Assembly: GCF_014109725.1 (NCBI RefSeq)
Contig: NZ_CP058554.1
Span: 1,240,001-1,304,000 of the forward strand
DNA from: Comamonas piscis
Lineage (GTDB): Bacteria > Pseudomonadota > Gammaproteobacteria > Burkholderiales > Burkholderiaceae_C
Direction: 5' to 3'
Length of the DNA stretch: 64,000 nucleotides
The first letter of the stretch is position 1, and the number at the start of each line of letters is the position of its first letter. Below, in pieces: positions 50,513 to 60,800 of the stretch. The notes under the pieces are model-generated. The model was not told the DNA's origin. It ran no database searches and saw only the letters and a program-made list of their open reading frames with translations. The translations under genes and the position numbers were made by a program.

Positions 50513-52957
50513 TTAGAAATCCACCGATGCCGACACCACAAAGGTGCGCGGCACCATCGGCGATACCGCGCCCCAGGATGTGACCCCCGCCCAGGCATTG
50601 CGGTTGGCCAGGTTCTGCACGGTCGCGCGCAAGGTGGTTTTGCGGTCGGCGATGCGCGTGGTGTAGCGCAGGCCCAGGTCGGCGCGGGTCCAGGCGGGAA
50701 TGCGCAGCTGGTTGGCCTGGTCGGCAAACTGGGCGCCGGTGTAGGCCAGGTCGCCAATCAGGCTCAGGCCCTGCAGGGCGGGCACATCCCATTCCACCCC
50801 CACATTGGCCAGCAGGCGCGAGGTGCCGATGGGCCGGTTGCCCACCAGCGCGGCCGTGGCGGCGCGGGTGATTTCCGGCTTCAGCACCGTCAGGCCGCCG
50901 AGCAGGCGCAGGCCCTTGGCCGCCTCGCCATAGGCATACAGTTCCATGCCCAGGTTGCGCTGCTCGCCATTGCTTTGGTAGACGCCCTGGTTCAGCCCAC
51001 CACTGGGCTTTTCAATGCTGAACAGCGCAGCGGTGGCCATAAAGCTGCCCAGGTCGTACTTGCTGCCGATCTCGTACTGGCGGCTCTTGTAAGGCCGCAG
51101 CACCTCGCCATAGTTGCTGGCCGAAGGTGGCGCAATATCGCCCTTGCTCAGCCCTTCGATGTAGTTGGCATAGAGCGACCAGTTCGGCGCCTGGCGCCAG
51201 ACCACGCCCAGCGCAGGCGTGGTGACCCTCTCGTCATAGACATTGGCCGTCGCCCCGCTCACGGCGTTGAAATTGGTCGACTTGATCATCTGGTGGCGCA
51301 GACCCAGAGATAGCTGCAAGCGGTCGTCCAGCAGCGCAAGCGTGTCGACCAGTGCCAGGCTGGTGTTGCGGTTGTCATGGATGCGGGGGATATCGCTGGG
51401 CCGCGCTATGGTTTGCGGGCTATGGGCGATGGGCGCATAGATGTTGGACTGGATGCTGCTGCCCGCTTGCAGCGCGCGGTGGAACTCCTCGCGGTAGCTG
51501 GCCAGCTGCAAGGTGACCGAGTGCTTGACACCCGCCAGCGCAAAGCGCGAGCGCAGGCCGGCGTCGATGGTGCTGCGGTCCACATCGAACACTGCATAGG
51601 TGGGGGTGCTGCTGGTGGCACCGGAGGCTGAGGTCAGGCGCGGTGCAGAGTCGTAGAGGCGGTCCACATCGGCGCGCGACTGGCCCACATTGGCAAACAC
51701 GGTGAGCTGCTCGGTCACATCGAACTCGGTGCGCAGCAGCACGGCGCGCTCGCGGTTGTCCGACCATTCCCAGGCCTGTGAGGCATTGCGTTTGCCGCTG
51801 GGGGCGGCCGGCAGTGCGCTGAGCCCGCTGGGCATGATGGGCCGGCCCACACCGTCGATGCGCTCGTCCTGCGACAGGATATCGAGCGTCGCGCGGAACT
51901 GCGCCACTTCGTAATCCAGCGCCAGGGCCAGCACATGGCCATTGCTGCGCTGATGGTCCACCACCGTATCGCCCTGGTACTTGCTGGCATTGATGCGGAT
52001 GCCGTACTGGCCCTCATCGCCAAAGCGCCGGCCCACATCGGCATGGCTGTTCCAGAGGCTGTCGGAGCTATGGCCCACGGTCAGCCTGGCCACCTCTTCA
52101 TTCGCGCGCTTGGGGGCGATGTTGATGACGCCGCCCACCGAGCCATTGGGCGACATGCCAAACAGCAGCGCGCCGGGGCCCTTGATGACCTCGATGCGGT
52201 CCACATACTCGGTGCGCACCCGGTAGTTGGGGGCAATGCCGTAGATGCCGTCAAAGGCGATTTCGCCGGAGTTGCCTTCCCAGATCGGAAAGCCCCGGAT
52301 ATAGAGGTTGTCCACATTGCCGCCGGGCAGCACGGTGTAGCGTACCGAGGGGTCGCGGTTCACCGCCTCTGCAATCGTGCTGGCCTGCTGGTCGCGCACC
52401 GCCTGCGCTGTGTAGCTGGTGGTGCTGAAGGGCGCATCCATATTGCTGGTATTGCCCAGCACGCCCAGGCGCACGCCCTTGGCCACCTGGCCGCCGGCAT
52501 AGGGCGCTGGCAGCAGGTTGACGTACTGGTCGCCAGCGGACACGGTGACCACGGGCAGGGTGTGGTCCTGCGCAGGGGCGGGGGCTGGCGCGGGAATGCG
52601 CTCCAGGGTCAAGGTGCCGCCCGTGATGCGCCCTTGCAGGCCACTGCCCTGCAGCAGCTGGGCCAGGCCTTGCTGCAGCTCATAGCGGCCGCTGAGCGCC
52701 TGCGACTGCCGGCCTTGCACCAGCTCGGAGGCATAGGTCAGCTGCAGGCCAGCCTGGCGTGCAAACTGGCTCAAGGCGGTAGCCAGCGGCTGGGCGGGTA
52801 GCTCCAGCGACAGGCTCTGGGCAGCAGCCAGCTGCAGCTGCAGACCCAGGCTTAGCGCGGCGCAGGCACGGGCAAGCGCAGAGCGGCGGCGCAAGGTGGA
52901 CGAGGCGGATGAAAAAACAGAAGACGCAGGGGCGAGAGACATAAAGGCTTTCAGCAA
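50513..52957 (-). CDS. TonB-dependent siderophore receptor with N-terminal signalling (STN) domain
   Basis: 814 residues. An N-terminal signal (about 1-46) is followed by an STN domain (LELPAQPLATALSQFARQAG, then QGLAQLLQGSGLQGR, about 48-118), a TonB-box-like stretch (LPVVTVSAG), a plug (NVDNLYIRGFPIWEGNSG, then RIEVIKGPGALLFGM) and a 22-strand barrel ending in a C-terminal Phe. The STN domain means it can signal through a FecR partner, which is encoded immediately upstream as part of a sigma fusion. The transported ligand is unknown, probably a ferric siderophore. It converges with glmU. Confidence 0.93.
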   Translation of the reverse strand: MLKAFMSLAPASSVFSSASSTLRRRSALARACAALSLGLQLQLAAAQSLSLELPAQPLATALSQFARQAGLQLTYASELVQGRQSQALSGRYELQQGLAQLLQGSGLQGRITGGTLTLERIPAPAPAPAQDHTLPVVTVSAGDQYVNLLPAPYAGGQVAKGVRLGVLGNTSNMDAPFSTTSYTAQAVRDQQASTIAEAVNRDPSVRYTVLPGGNVDNLYIRGFPIWEGNSGEIAFDGIYGIAPNYRVRTEYVDRIEVIKGPGALLFGMSPNGSVGGVINIAPKRANEEVARLTVGHSSDSLWNSHADVGRRFGDEGQYGIRINASKYQGDTVVDHQRSNGHVLALALDYEVAQFRATLDILSQDERIDGVGRPIMPSGLSALPAAPSGKRNASQAWEWSDNRERAVLLRTEFDVTEQLTVFANVGQSRADVDRLYDSAPRLTSASGATSSTPTYAVFDVDRSTIDAGLRSRFALAGVKHSVTLQLASYREEFHRALQAGSSIQSNIYAPIAHSPQTIARPSDIPRIHDNRNTSLALVDTLALLDDRLQLSLGLRHQMIKSTNFNAVSGATANVYDERVTTPALGVVWRQAPNWSLYANYIEGLSKGDIAPPSASNYGEVLRPYKSRQYEIGSKYDLGSFMATAALFSIEKPSGGLNQGVYQSNGEQRNLGMELYAYGEAAKGLRLLGGLTVLKPEITRAATAALVGNRPIGTSRLLANVGVEWDVPALQGLSLIGDLAYTGAQFADQANQLRIPAWTRADLGLRYTTRIADRKTTLRATVQNLANRNAWAGVTSWGAVSPMVPRTFVVSASVDF

Positions 52958-52976
52958 GAGCGAAGGGGATGGCCAA

Positions 52977-53009
52977 AGACCGTGGCCTGCGGGCCATACC
53001 GGTCTTCTG
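52977..53009 (-). other. Hairpin between the sigma/anti-sigma gene and the receptor gene
   Basis: AAGACCG-TGGCC and GGCCA-CGGTCTT arms form an imperfect stem in the 96-bp gap. There is no long T-run, so it could be a partial terminator, attenuator or mRNA stabiliser between the two genes. Confidence 0.45.
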
Positions 53010-53053
53010 AAAGCAAATACGAGCGAAGCCGCAAAACCCTGAAAAAAAGATGC

Positions 53054-54361
53054 TCAGCCCTTGCGCTGGCTGATCTGCAGGCCGCCATCGGCCTGGGTCT
53101 GGACCTGCACCGGTGCCAACTGCGGCAGGCTGCGCAGCCAGCGCTCGGCCTGCACGATGCGCACATGGCCGCTGATCGGCAACTGTGCGGCCCCCGCATC
53201 GATCTGCAGCTTGCGCGTGCTGTAGCGGCCCAGGCGTTCAATCACCTGGCCCAGCGGCTGCTGGTCAAAGGCCAGCTCGCCCTCGCGCCAAACGGCAGGC
53301 CTGGGCTGGGCCTGCACCTGCCAGGCGGCTGCGCTATTGCCCAGCGGCACTTGCAGCGATTGCTGGCCTTCCAGCACGATCTGTTGCTGGCTGCCCTGCT
53401 GCTCTACCCGCACCTGGCCCGATTCGACCTGCACCAGCACGCTGTCAGGCGCCAGCTCCACGCCAAAGCGGGTGCCCAGCACGCTGATGCGCACGGTGTC
53501 GGCCTGCACCACAAAGGGCCGGCTGGTATCGCGCGCCACGCTGAAGAAGGCGGCGCCGGCCAAAAGCTCGGCCTCGCGGATGCCGGCGCGGTAGCGCAGC
53601 GCCACATGGCTGGCGGCATCAATGCGCAGTTGGCTGCCATCGGGCAAATCCAGGCTGCGCTGCATGCCGGTGCCGCTGGCGAGACTGCCTTGCCACAGCA
53701 GGCGCTGCTGCCACATCTGCCAGGCGGGCCAGCCCGCAGCGGCCATGCCCGCCACACCCAGCAAGGCACCCAGCGCACCCCTGCGCCGGCGCCGGGCTGC
53801 CGCTTGCTGCGCGCCATCGGCATCGCCGCGCCAGCGCAGCAGGGCGGCCTCCAGGCAGGCATCGGCCTGCATCAGGTCGCGCTCCACGGTGTTCAGCGAT
53901 ACCTGCAGGCTCTGCGCAATCTGTGCATGGGTCTGGCCCTGCAGGCGGTGGGCCAGCAGGGCGGCTTGCATGCGCTCGGGCAGATCGGTGATCACCTGCG
54001 CCACCAGATCCAGCGCCTGGCGGTACATGGCCTGGTCGGCGACATCGCTGGAGCTGGGCGGCTGCAGTTGCTCCCAATCCTGCAGGCTGCGCTGCTGCAC
54101 GCCGCGCTGGCGCAAATGGTCCAGCGCCAGGTGCTTGGCGGTGGCAAACAGGTAGGCACGGGCCGCTTCCTGGGTCGCAGCGCTGCCATCGGGCAGCTGG
54201 GCGGGCGCGGCGGCCAGGCGCAACCAGGTCTCTTGCACCAGGTCATGGGCCTCGTCGCGGCTGCCAGTCTTGCCGGTCAGGTAGGCCAGCAGCTGTGGCT
54301 GGTGGCTGCAAAAAAGGGCATGCCAGCGCTGGGCGCTCCAGGGGGCAAGAGAGGATGGCAT
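53054..54361 (-). CDS. Fused ECF sigma factor (FecI-like) and FecR-type anti-sigma/sensor protein
   Basis: 435 residues in one frame. Residues 16-85 are sigma region 2 (GSRDEAHDLVQETWLRLA, then AYLFATAKHLALDHLRQR). Residues 124-176 are region 4 (LPERMQAALLAHRL, QTHAQIAQSLQVSLNTVERD). A basic stretch RRRRR (190-194) and one membrane helix (about 196-216) follow. Residues 226-322 are a FecR domain (LPDGSQLRIDAASHVALRY, then VLGTRFGVELAPDS), and 375-432 a C-terminal STN-binding-like domain. Normally FecI and FecR are separate genes. Here sigma and anti-sigma are joined across the inner membrane, so release presumably needs proteolysis. Gly296-Thr297 may be a FecR-type self-cleavage site. A Fur box lies upstream. 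Confidence 0.88.
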   Translation of the reverse strand: MPSSLAPWSAQRWHALFCSHQPQLLAYLTGKTGSRDEAHDLVQETWLRLAAAPAQLPDGSAATQEAARAYLFATAKHLALDHLRQRGVQQRSLQDWEQLQPPSSSDVADQAMYRQALDLVAQVITDLPERMQAALLAHRLQGQTHAQIAQSLQVSLNTVERDLMQADACLEAALLRWRGDADGAQQAAARRRRRGALGALLGVAGMAAAGWPAWQMWQQRLLWQGSLASGTGMQRSLDLPDGSQLRIDAASHVALRYRAGIREAELLAGAAFFSVARDTSRPFVVQADTVRISVLGTRFGVELAPDSVLVQVESGQVRVEQQGSQQQIVLEGQQSLQVPLGNSAAAWQVQAQPRPAVWREGELAFDQQPLGQVIERLGRYSTRKLQIDAGAAQLPISGHVRIVQAERWLRSLPQLAPVQVQTQADGGLQISQRKG

Positions 54362-54381
54362 GGCGGCAAGGGTTTGAAAAC

Positions 54382-54400
54382 GAGAATGACTATCATTCTA
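54382..54400 (-). promoter_or_regulatory. Fur box upstream of the sigma/anti-sigma fusion gene
   Basis: GAGAATGACTATCATTCTA matches 14 of 19 positions of the classical Fur consensus and contains the symmetric GAATGA/TCATTC half-sites. It lies 21-39 bp before the start codon. Iron-replete Fur should repress this gene and indirectly the receptor. Confidence 0.75.
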
Positions 54401-54441
54401 GTTTTTCTGCCTTGGCCATGCCCGCGCGAGGGCAGGTGGGT

Positions 54442-55545
54442 TCAGAGGGCCGGGGCTGCAGCCGGGCCAGGCATGCTGGCCAGCTCGGCCAGGTGCGCGG
54501 CGGAGATGGGTTCCAGCTCGGCATAGCTGCCGTAGCTGCGGGGAGCACCTCGTGCCTGCTCCAGTGCGGCTTCTGCCTGGTGGATCCAGTCGTCCACCGT
54601 CTGGTGGTACTTGGCCAGGCTGGCGATGCCGATGCTGACGCTGATCTGCACATCGGGCCAGTCGCGCAGGCGGCGGTTGAGCGCCTGGCTATGGATGCGG
54701 TCGGCAATCTGGTTGGCGATGTCCAGGTTCACACCGGACAGCAGCACGGCAAAGGAATCGCCACCAAAGCGGCAGGTGGCGTCACCCGGGCGCACGCAGG
54801 TGCGCAAGGTGTTGGCCACGGCAATGATGACCTCGTCGCCAGCGGTATCGCCATGGCGGCTGTTGAGCTCGCGGAAGTTATCCACATCCACGACGATCAG
54901 GAAGGCGGGAATGTCCTTTTGCTTGGCATAGGCGAACAAGCGGGTCGCCAGATCCTGCCAGTACATGCGGCCAAAAAAGCCGGTCATCGCATCCACGCGG
55001 CGCATCACCATCAGCATTTGCTCTTTGTGGGCCAGGCTGCGCAGCAGGTGGCCGGTGGCAATGCCTTGCATCGTCAGGTACACAGCCACCGCCAGCAGGC
55101 TGCCGACAATGGTCCAGCTGCTGGTGCTGTGCTGAACGTCAAACGAGGTGAGTAGCCCCGTGACGGCCACGCCCGCAACGGCACCCACAACGGCCAGCAT
55201 GGCATGGCGCACGCTCTGCATGGCATAGGTGCAGTGGATCAGCACCATCAGCATGAGGGCACTGGCCAGCAAATGGAAGTGGACGAGGGCAACCCAGACG
55301 CCGATGACCAAGCCGTCGACAAAGGACAGGATCACATCGTTGACATCCGATCCACCGGTGCGGCGGGTGCGGGAGCGGGCCAGCAGGGGCCAGGCCAGCA
55401 AAGGCAGCGCCACTGCCAGCCAAACCGGCCAGGAGGCATTGCGCTGCCATAGCGCGCCTGCAGCGGCCAGCGCACAGGACGCCAGAAAAACCATGCGGCC
55501 CCAGTCACTGCGTTGCTGGCTGCTGTCCATTTTGCTATGCACCAT
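54442..55545 (-). CDS. Membrane GGDEF-domain protein with degenerate active site (MASE2-like sensor)
   Basis: 367 residues. The N-terminal 170 residues hold 5-6 helices resembling a MASE2 sensor (as in AdrA). The GGDEF domain starts near VDAMTGFFGRMYW (185). The signature is GGDSF (261-265) instead of GG(D/E)EF, losing the catalytic acidic residue. The allosteric I-site RPGD (252-255) is present at its exact spacing of five residues. It is therefore more likely a c-di-GMP receptor than a cyclase, though other residues (FLIVVDVDNFRELNSRHGD) remain. It ends 42 bp before the Fur box of the neighbouring gene. Confidence 0.85.
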   Translation of the reverse strand: MVHSKMDSSQQRSDWGRMVFLASCALAAAGALWQRNASWPVWLAVALPLLAWPLLARSRTRRTGGSDVNDVILSFVDGLVIGVWVALVHFHLLASALMLMVLIHCTYAMQSVRHAMLAVVGAVAGVAVTGLLTSFDVQHSTSSWTIVGSLLAVAVYLTMQGIATGHLLRSLAHKEQMLMVMRRVDAMTGFFGRMYWQDLATRLFAYAKQKDIPAFLIVVDVDNFRELNSRHGDTAGDEVIIAVANTLRTCVRPGDATCRFGGDSFAVLLSGVNLDIANQIADRIHSQALNRRLRDWPDVQISVSIGIASLAKYHQTVDDWIHQAEAALEQARGAPRSYGSYAELEPISAAHLAELASMPGPAAAPAL

Positions 55546-55855
55546 ATAGAGCCTCTCTTGCCCGATGAGTCATCACAGTCCCGGGGAGAACGGCTCCCGC
55601 AATGTTACTGTTTGATACTCATGATGCAAGTATGAGGCCGGGCCAGCGTCGATACAAGCAAGTGCGGGCTTGTTACATTTACTGAATGTTTTCTTCCACA
55701 ACGCTTGTAGGAGAGTGGTCGACCACATCGCGGCCATGCACGGCAGCGATGGAAGCCAGAGGGACAAGGCGGATGCGCAATGCCCGTTTTTACCAAGCGG
55801 GTAATCTCAGCGCCTCAGAGGGAGCCTGTGCCGCCAAACAGCGCTGTCACTGGAA
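55546..55855. other. Intergenic region, no gene seen
   Basis: 310 bp between two minus-strand genes. Short open frames here (about 60 codons, minus strand) have no ribosome-binding sites and no protein-like composition. The part near 55610-55690 is AT-richer and probably holds the promoter of the GGDEF gene, but I find no convincing hexamers. Confidence 0.5.
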
Positions 55856-56377
55856 TTAGCTGCGGTGCGCCAGGTGCGGTCCCTTGGGCAGAGGGATACG
55901 GGTGACAAACTTGCTGCGCTTGGTGGCAAAGTAGGTCTTCACATTGCGCACGTTGCCTTGCGAGCTGAAGAGCTTCTGCGTCAGCGCCAGGTAGCCAGGC
56001 ATGTCATGGGCGTAGACCACGAGCACAAAGTCCGGCCCCGGGCTGACCCGCCAGCATTGCTGCACCTGGTCGTTTTCCAGCACGGCGGCCTCAAAGGCAT
56101 CCAGCGCTTCGGCACCCTGGCGTTCCAGGCTCACCTCGACCAGCGCAAACAGACCAAAGCCTTGCACTTTGGCCAGCACATCATGCGAGAGCAAGGCCAC
56201 CTCGGCGGCGATCAGGCCCATCTCGCGCAGGCGCTTGGTGCGGCGCAGGCAGGTCGGAGGAGAGACATGCACCTGGTCGGCCAGTGCCTGGTTGCTGACC
56301 GAGGCATCCTTTTGCAGCGCGTCGAGCAGCTGCAGGTCGATGATATCCAGTGTGAAATCGTTCAAATATTCTTTCAT
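55856..56377 (-). CDS. Lrp/AsnC-family transcriptional regulator
   Basis: 173 residues. The helix-turn-helix is LDIIDLQLLDALQKDASVSN followed by QALADQVHVSPPTCLRRTKR. The C-terminal RAM ligand-binding domain has VSPGPDFVLVVYAHDMPGYL. It is divergent from glmS with a 124-bp AT-rich gap containing repeated boxes, so glmS is a likely target. The amino-acid effector is unknown. Confidence 0.92.
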   Translation of the reverse strand: MKEYLNDFTLDIIDLQLLDALQKDASVSNQALADQVHVSPPTCLRRTKRLREMGLIAAEVALLSHDVLAKVQGFGLFALVEVSLERQGAEALDAFEAAVLENDQVQQCWRVSPGPDFVLVVYAHDMPGYLALTQKLFSSQGNVRNVKTYFATKRSKFVTRIPLPKGPHLAHRS

Positions 56378-56380
56378 TTT

Positions 56381-56422
56381 GAAATTTTATTTCAGTAGAT
56401 ATTTTTTGAGAAATATTATTTC
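56381..56422. promoter_or_regulatory. Two GAAATWTTATTTC boxes and the glmS promoter region
   Basis: GAAATTTTATTTC (56381-56393) and GAAATATTATTTC (56410-56422) differ at one base and their centres are 29 bp apart, nearly three helical turns. They lie between divergent lrp and glmS. A plausible promoter TTGAGA (56428) to TAAAAT (56449) follows with a 15-bp spacer. They are candidate Lrp operators. Confidence 0.5.
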
Positions 56423-56501
56423 AAAAATTGAGAAAAATGGAAAGAAAATAAAATGCTGGCCTGTCTACACTGCAGCCATTGTTGATCAAGGAGTGAAAGC
56501 T

Positions 56502-58391
<1,890 letters not shown>

Positions 58392-58472
58392 GACGCGCAA
58401 TCTGGCCAAGTCGGTCACGGTGGAATAAGACGCGCCGACACCGTTTCTTCAACTTATCCAAGGAGCCCAGGT

Positions 58473-58763
58473 TTGACGGAACCCCTGAACTTGATTGTCA
58501 CGCTACAACCCCACGTGGGCCGTTTGCCGGACGTCGTCTCGACACTCGCAACGTTGGCGGAGGCCAGCCTGCAGGAGGCCGGCTGTCTGCGCTACGACGT
58601 TGCAGTGGGCGAAGAGCTGGTCTATCTTTTTGAGGTATGGACCGACCGCGAGGCGTTGGCGGCACATGAGAAGGAGCCGCACTTTGTGCTGGGCGTGGCG
58701 GCGCTGAACCGCTTGTGCGAGTCCCTGAAGCTGGAATTTGTCGAATGGCAGGCGCAGGGCTAG
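58473..58763 (+). CDS. ABM-domain protein (putative quinol monooxygenase, YgiN-like)
   Basis: 96 residues from a TTG preceded by AAGGAG at good spacing. LNLIVTLQPHVGRLPDVVST, then EAGCLRYDVAVGEELVYLF, and EVWTDREALAAHEKEPHF are the antibiotic-biosynthesis-monooxygenase/dimeric alpha-beta barrel pattern. It is probably a small cytosolic oxygenase or detoxifying protein. It lies 81 bp after glmS. Confidence 0.82.
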   Translation: MTEPLNLIVTLQPHVGRLPDVVSTLATLAEASLQEAGCLRYDVAVGEELVYLFEVWTDREALAAHEKEPHFVLGVAALNRLCESLKLEFVEWQAQG

Positions 58764-58816
58764 CTGGCCCTGACGCGCATCGCGCTCCCCACTGAACGGG
58801 CTACGTTGGGCCGGTG

Positions 58817-60286
58817 CTAGCCGTGAAAGGTGCTGAGCCAGGCAAAACAGGTCATCACTGCGAATGCCGCCAGCGCAAACGGCAGCAGAAACAGGTACAC
58901 CGACCGCTCTTGCGAAGCCCCATGGCTGAGCTTGGCTGCAATCGACATGCGCACCGGTGAGAAAAAGCCCAGGGCCAGCCCGGAGACATGCACCACGGCG
59001 CCCGTGGCCAGCAGGCTGATACCGGCTTGCGCAGCGAGGGTGGAGAGCGGTGGCAGCAGCAGGCTGTTGCCGGCATTGCCGGTATTGGCAATGATGCCCA
59101 GCGCGCCCGCCAGCGCAGGGGTGAGCACCATGGCATCGGGGCCCAAGGCGGCAAACAGGCCTTGGGCCAGCCCTTGCGCGATGCCCGATTTATTGAGCAT
59201 CTCCGCCATCATCGCAAACAGAAACACCGTCCATACCGCCTGCTTGCCGGTGGACCACGAGCCCACAACCTCGGCCTTGAGCGTGTGCGTTTGTTTCCGG
59301 CAGGCAGCAGTCAACAGCGCGGCCACCAGGAACCACAGCCCAGAATGCATCAACGGCAGCAACATTGGCAGATCGGGAAAGGGCCGGAAAAATACCAACG
59401 TTGACAGCCATTCGCGCAGGCCCGCAATGAGCCGGGTAGCGGCCAGCCATCCAATGATCAAGCCATAGGGCAGGCAGGCGATGGCGCGTTGGCGAAGCGC
59501 CTGCGCATTGGGGCGCTCATCCACCAGATAGCGAAGAATGATGAGCGGACTGAAGGCGGCGAGCAGAGCCGTCTCGGGACCCAGCAAGTAGGTGCAGGCA
59601 ACCAGGCTGACCAGGCTTGCCGCGACCCACAGCAACTCCCATCCACATTCGGCGATGGAGATGTTCTCTTTGGCCTGGCGCAAGGTGAGCCAGAACAGCG
59701 TGAGCCAGAGCAGCATCAAGGTCGCGACAGGCACGGCGGAATACAGGGCCAGGTCCGTGGGCGACACCCGCAGATAGGCGGCACCCAGCAATGTGCCGCT
59801 GCTCATCGCCCCCCAGGGAATAAAGGTCTGGCTGAGCAGGGCAAACACCATCAGATGGCGTGGCGCCAGGCCCAGGTGGCGCAGCATCATCACCGTGCCC
59901 ACCATGCCGACGCCAAAGCCGGTCGCGGACTCGGCAAAGGGGCCGACTAAAAAACAGGCAAAGAACAGCCTTCTGCGGCGGGCATGGGGATCGAGATCAG
60001 CAGCCGTCGCATCCGCAGCATCGAGCGCATGCTTGCTGGACGCCACGCGCCAGAAAAGCAGGCCGCCCAGAATATAGGGCGCTATGGTTCCGCCAATCCA
60101 CGACCCTCTGAGAAGCGACTCACCGAGCTTGTCGATGGAGAAAGGGAGGGGACCGGTGAGAAAGGCGATGGGTACCGTCAAGGCCAGACCCAGCAGTGCC
60201 GCTCTGGCCGCATTCCATTTCAGAAAGGCAATGGCCAGTGCCACCACCAACGTGGGCGTGGCCCAAAGGAGGTAGCTATGCATCAC
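58817..60286 (-). CDS. LctP-family permease (L-lactate permease type)
   Basis: 489 residues, about 12-14 helices. The family motif PFAESATGFGVGMVGTVMML and the repeat-like IANTGNAGNSLLLPPLS near residue 400 are typical. It likely imports lactate or a related hydroxy acid with protons. No lactate dehydrogenase gene is nearby. An in-frame ATG doublet starts the protein. Confidence 0.82.
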   Translation of the reverse strand: MMHSYLLWATPTLVVALAIAFLKWNAARAALLGLALTVPIAFLTGPLPFSIDKLGESLLRGSWIGGTIAPYILGGLLFWRVASSKHALDAADATAADLDPHARRRRLFFACFLVGPFAESATGFGVGMVGTVMMLRHLGLAPRHLMVFALLSQTFIPWGAMSSGTLLGAAYLRVSPTDLALYSAVPVATLMLLWLTLFWLTLRQAKENISIAECGWELLWVAASLVSLVACTYLLGPETALLAAFSPLIILRYLVDERPNAQALRQRAIACLPYGLIIGWLAATRLIAGLREWLSTLVFFRPFPDLPMLLPLMHSGLWFLVAALLTAACRKQTHTLKAEVVGSWSTGKQAVWTVFLFAMMAEMLNKSGIAQGLAQGLFAALGPDAMVLTPALAGALGIIANTGNAGNSLLLPPLSTLAAQAGISLLATGAVVHVSGLALGFFSPVRMSIAAKLSHGASQERSVYLFLLPFALAAFAVMTCFAWLSTFHG

Positions 60287-60731
60287 CGCGTTTTGGGGGT
60301 GAGGCTAGGGGCTGTAAACGGAGCGCTTTTATCGTCATGCCTGGCATACAAGAGGTGTCGTTATTTCTTGGATTGATTCTCCGACCTTCCCTGAGTTTGG
60401 CCAGTCGCGTTGGCTTCTCTCGCCAGGCCAAGCCTGGGTCTGCGATGCCGCATCGCCCGCTTTGCGCTGCGGGAGCGATGCTTGACCTGGCCTTGCCGGC
60501 TCCGCTGGCAGATCCGAATCGCCATCCGGACATCCCATGGCACTGGCGCCCTGCTGCACCTGGTGCAGGTTCTGGATTTGCTTCTCCCCTGCTCATAGCA
60601 ATCAGCAACTTAGCGTATGCGCCAGGGCGCTGATGGGCACAGCGGTACGACTCCGTTCTTGATCCATATCAAACTTAATAATAGTTTTTATGAATTGTTG
60701 TAAATATGTCAATTAATGAATGGAGGAAACT
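60287..60731. other. Intergenic region upstream of the permease and IS-like stub, no gene supported
   Basis: About 445 bp. Several open frames on both strands (for example 60276-60608 minus and 60410-60598 plus) are Arg/Pro/Ala-rich and unlike proteins. The last 70 bp become AT-rich and end in a GGAGG ribosome-binding site for the short IS110-like stub. Confidence 0.5.
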
Positions 60732-60800
60732 ATGTTAACAATTGGATTGGATGTTTCGAAGGGTAAAGATTTACACTCCGGCTGCAGATTACATTCATGA
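60732..60800 (+). pseudogene. IS110-like transposase N-terminal stub
   Basis: A 22-codon frame, MLTIGLDVSKGKDLHSGCRL then HS, with a perfect GGAGG nine bases before its ATG. IGLDVSKGK is the highly conserved start of IS110-family (DEDD) transposases, carrying the first catalytic Asp. The frame collapses straight after it, so only the 5' end of an old insertion seems to remain. Confidence 0.5.

Noticed and set aside
55573..55796. Two overlapping frames of about 63 codons
   Set aside because: No start context and no recognisable sequence; treated as promoter region.
60276..60608. 110-codon minus-strand frame and overlapping plus-strand frames
   Set aside because: Overlaps the permease start, no ribosome-binding site, biased composition.
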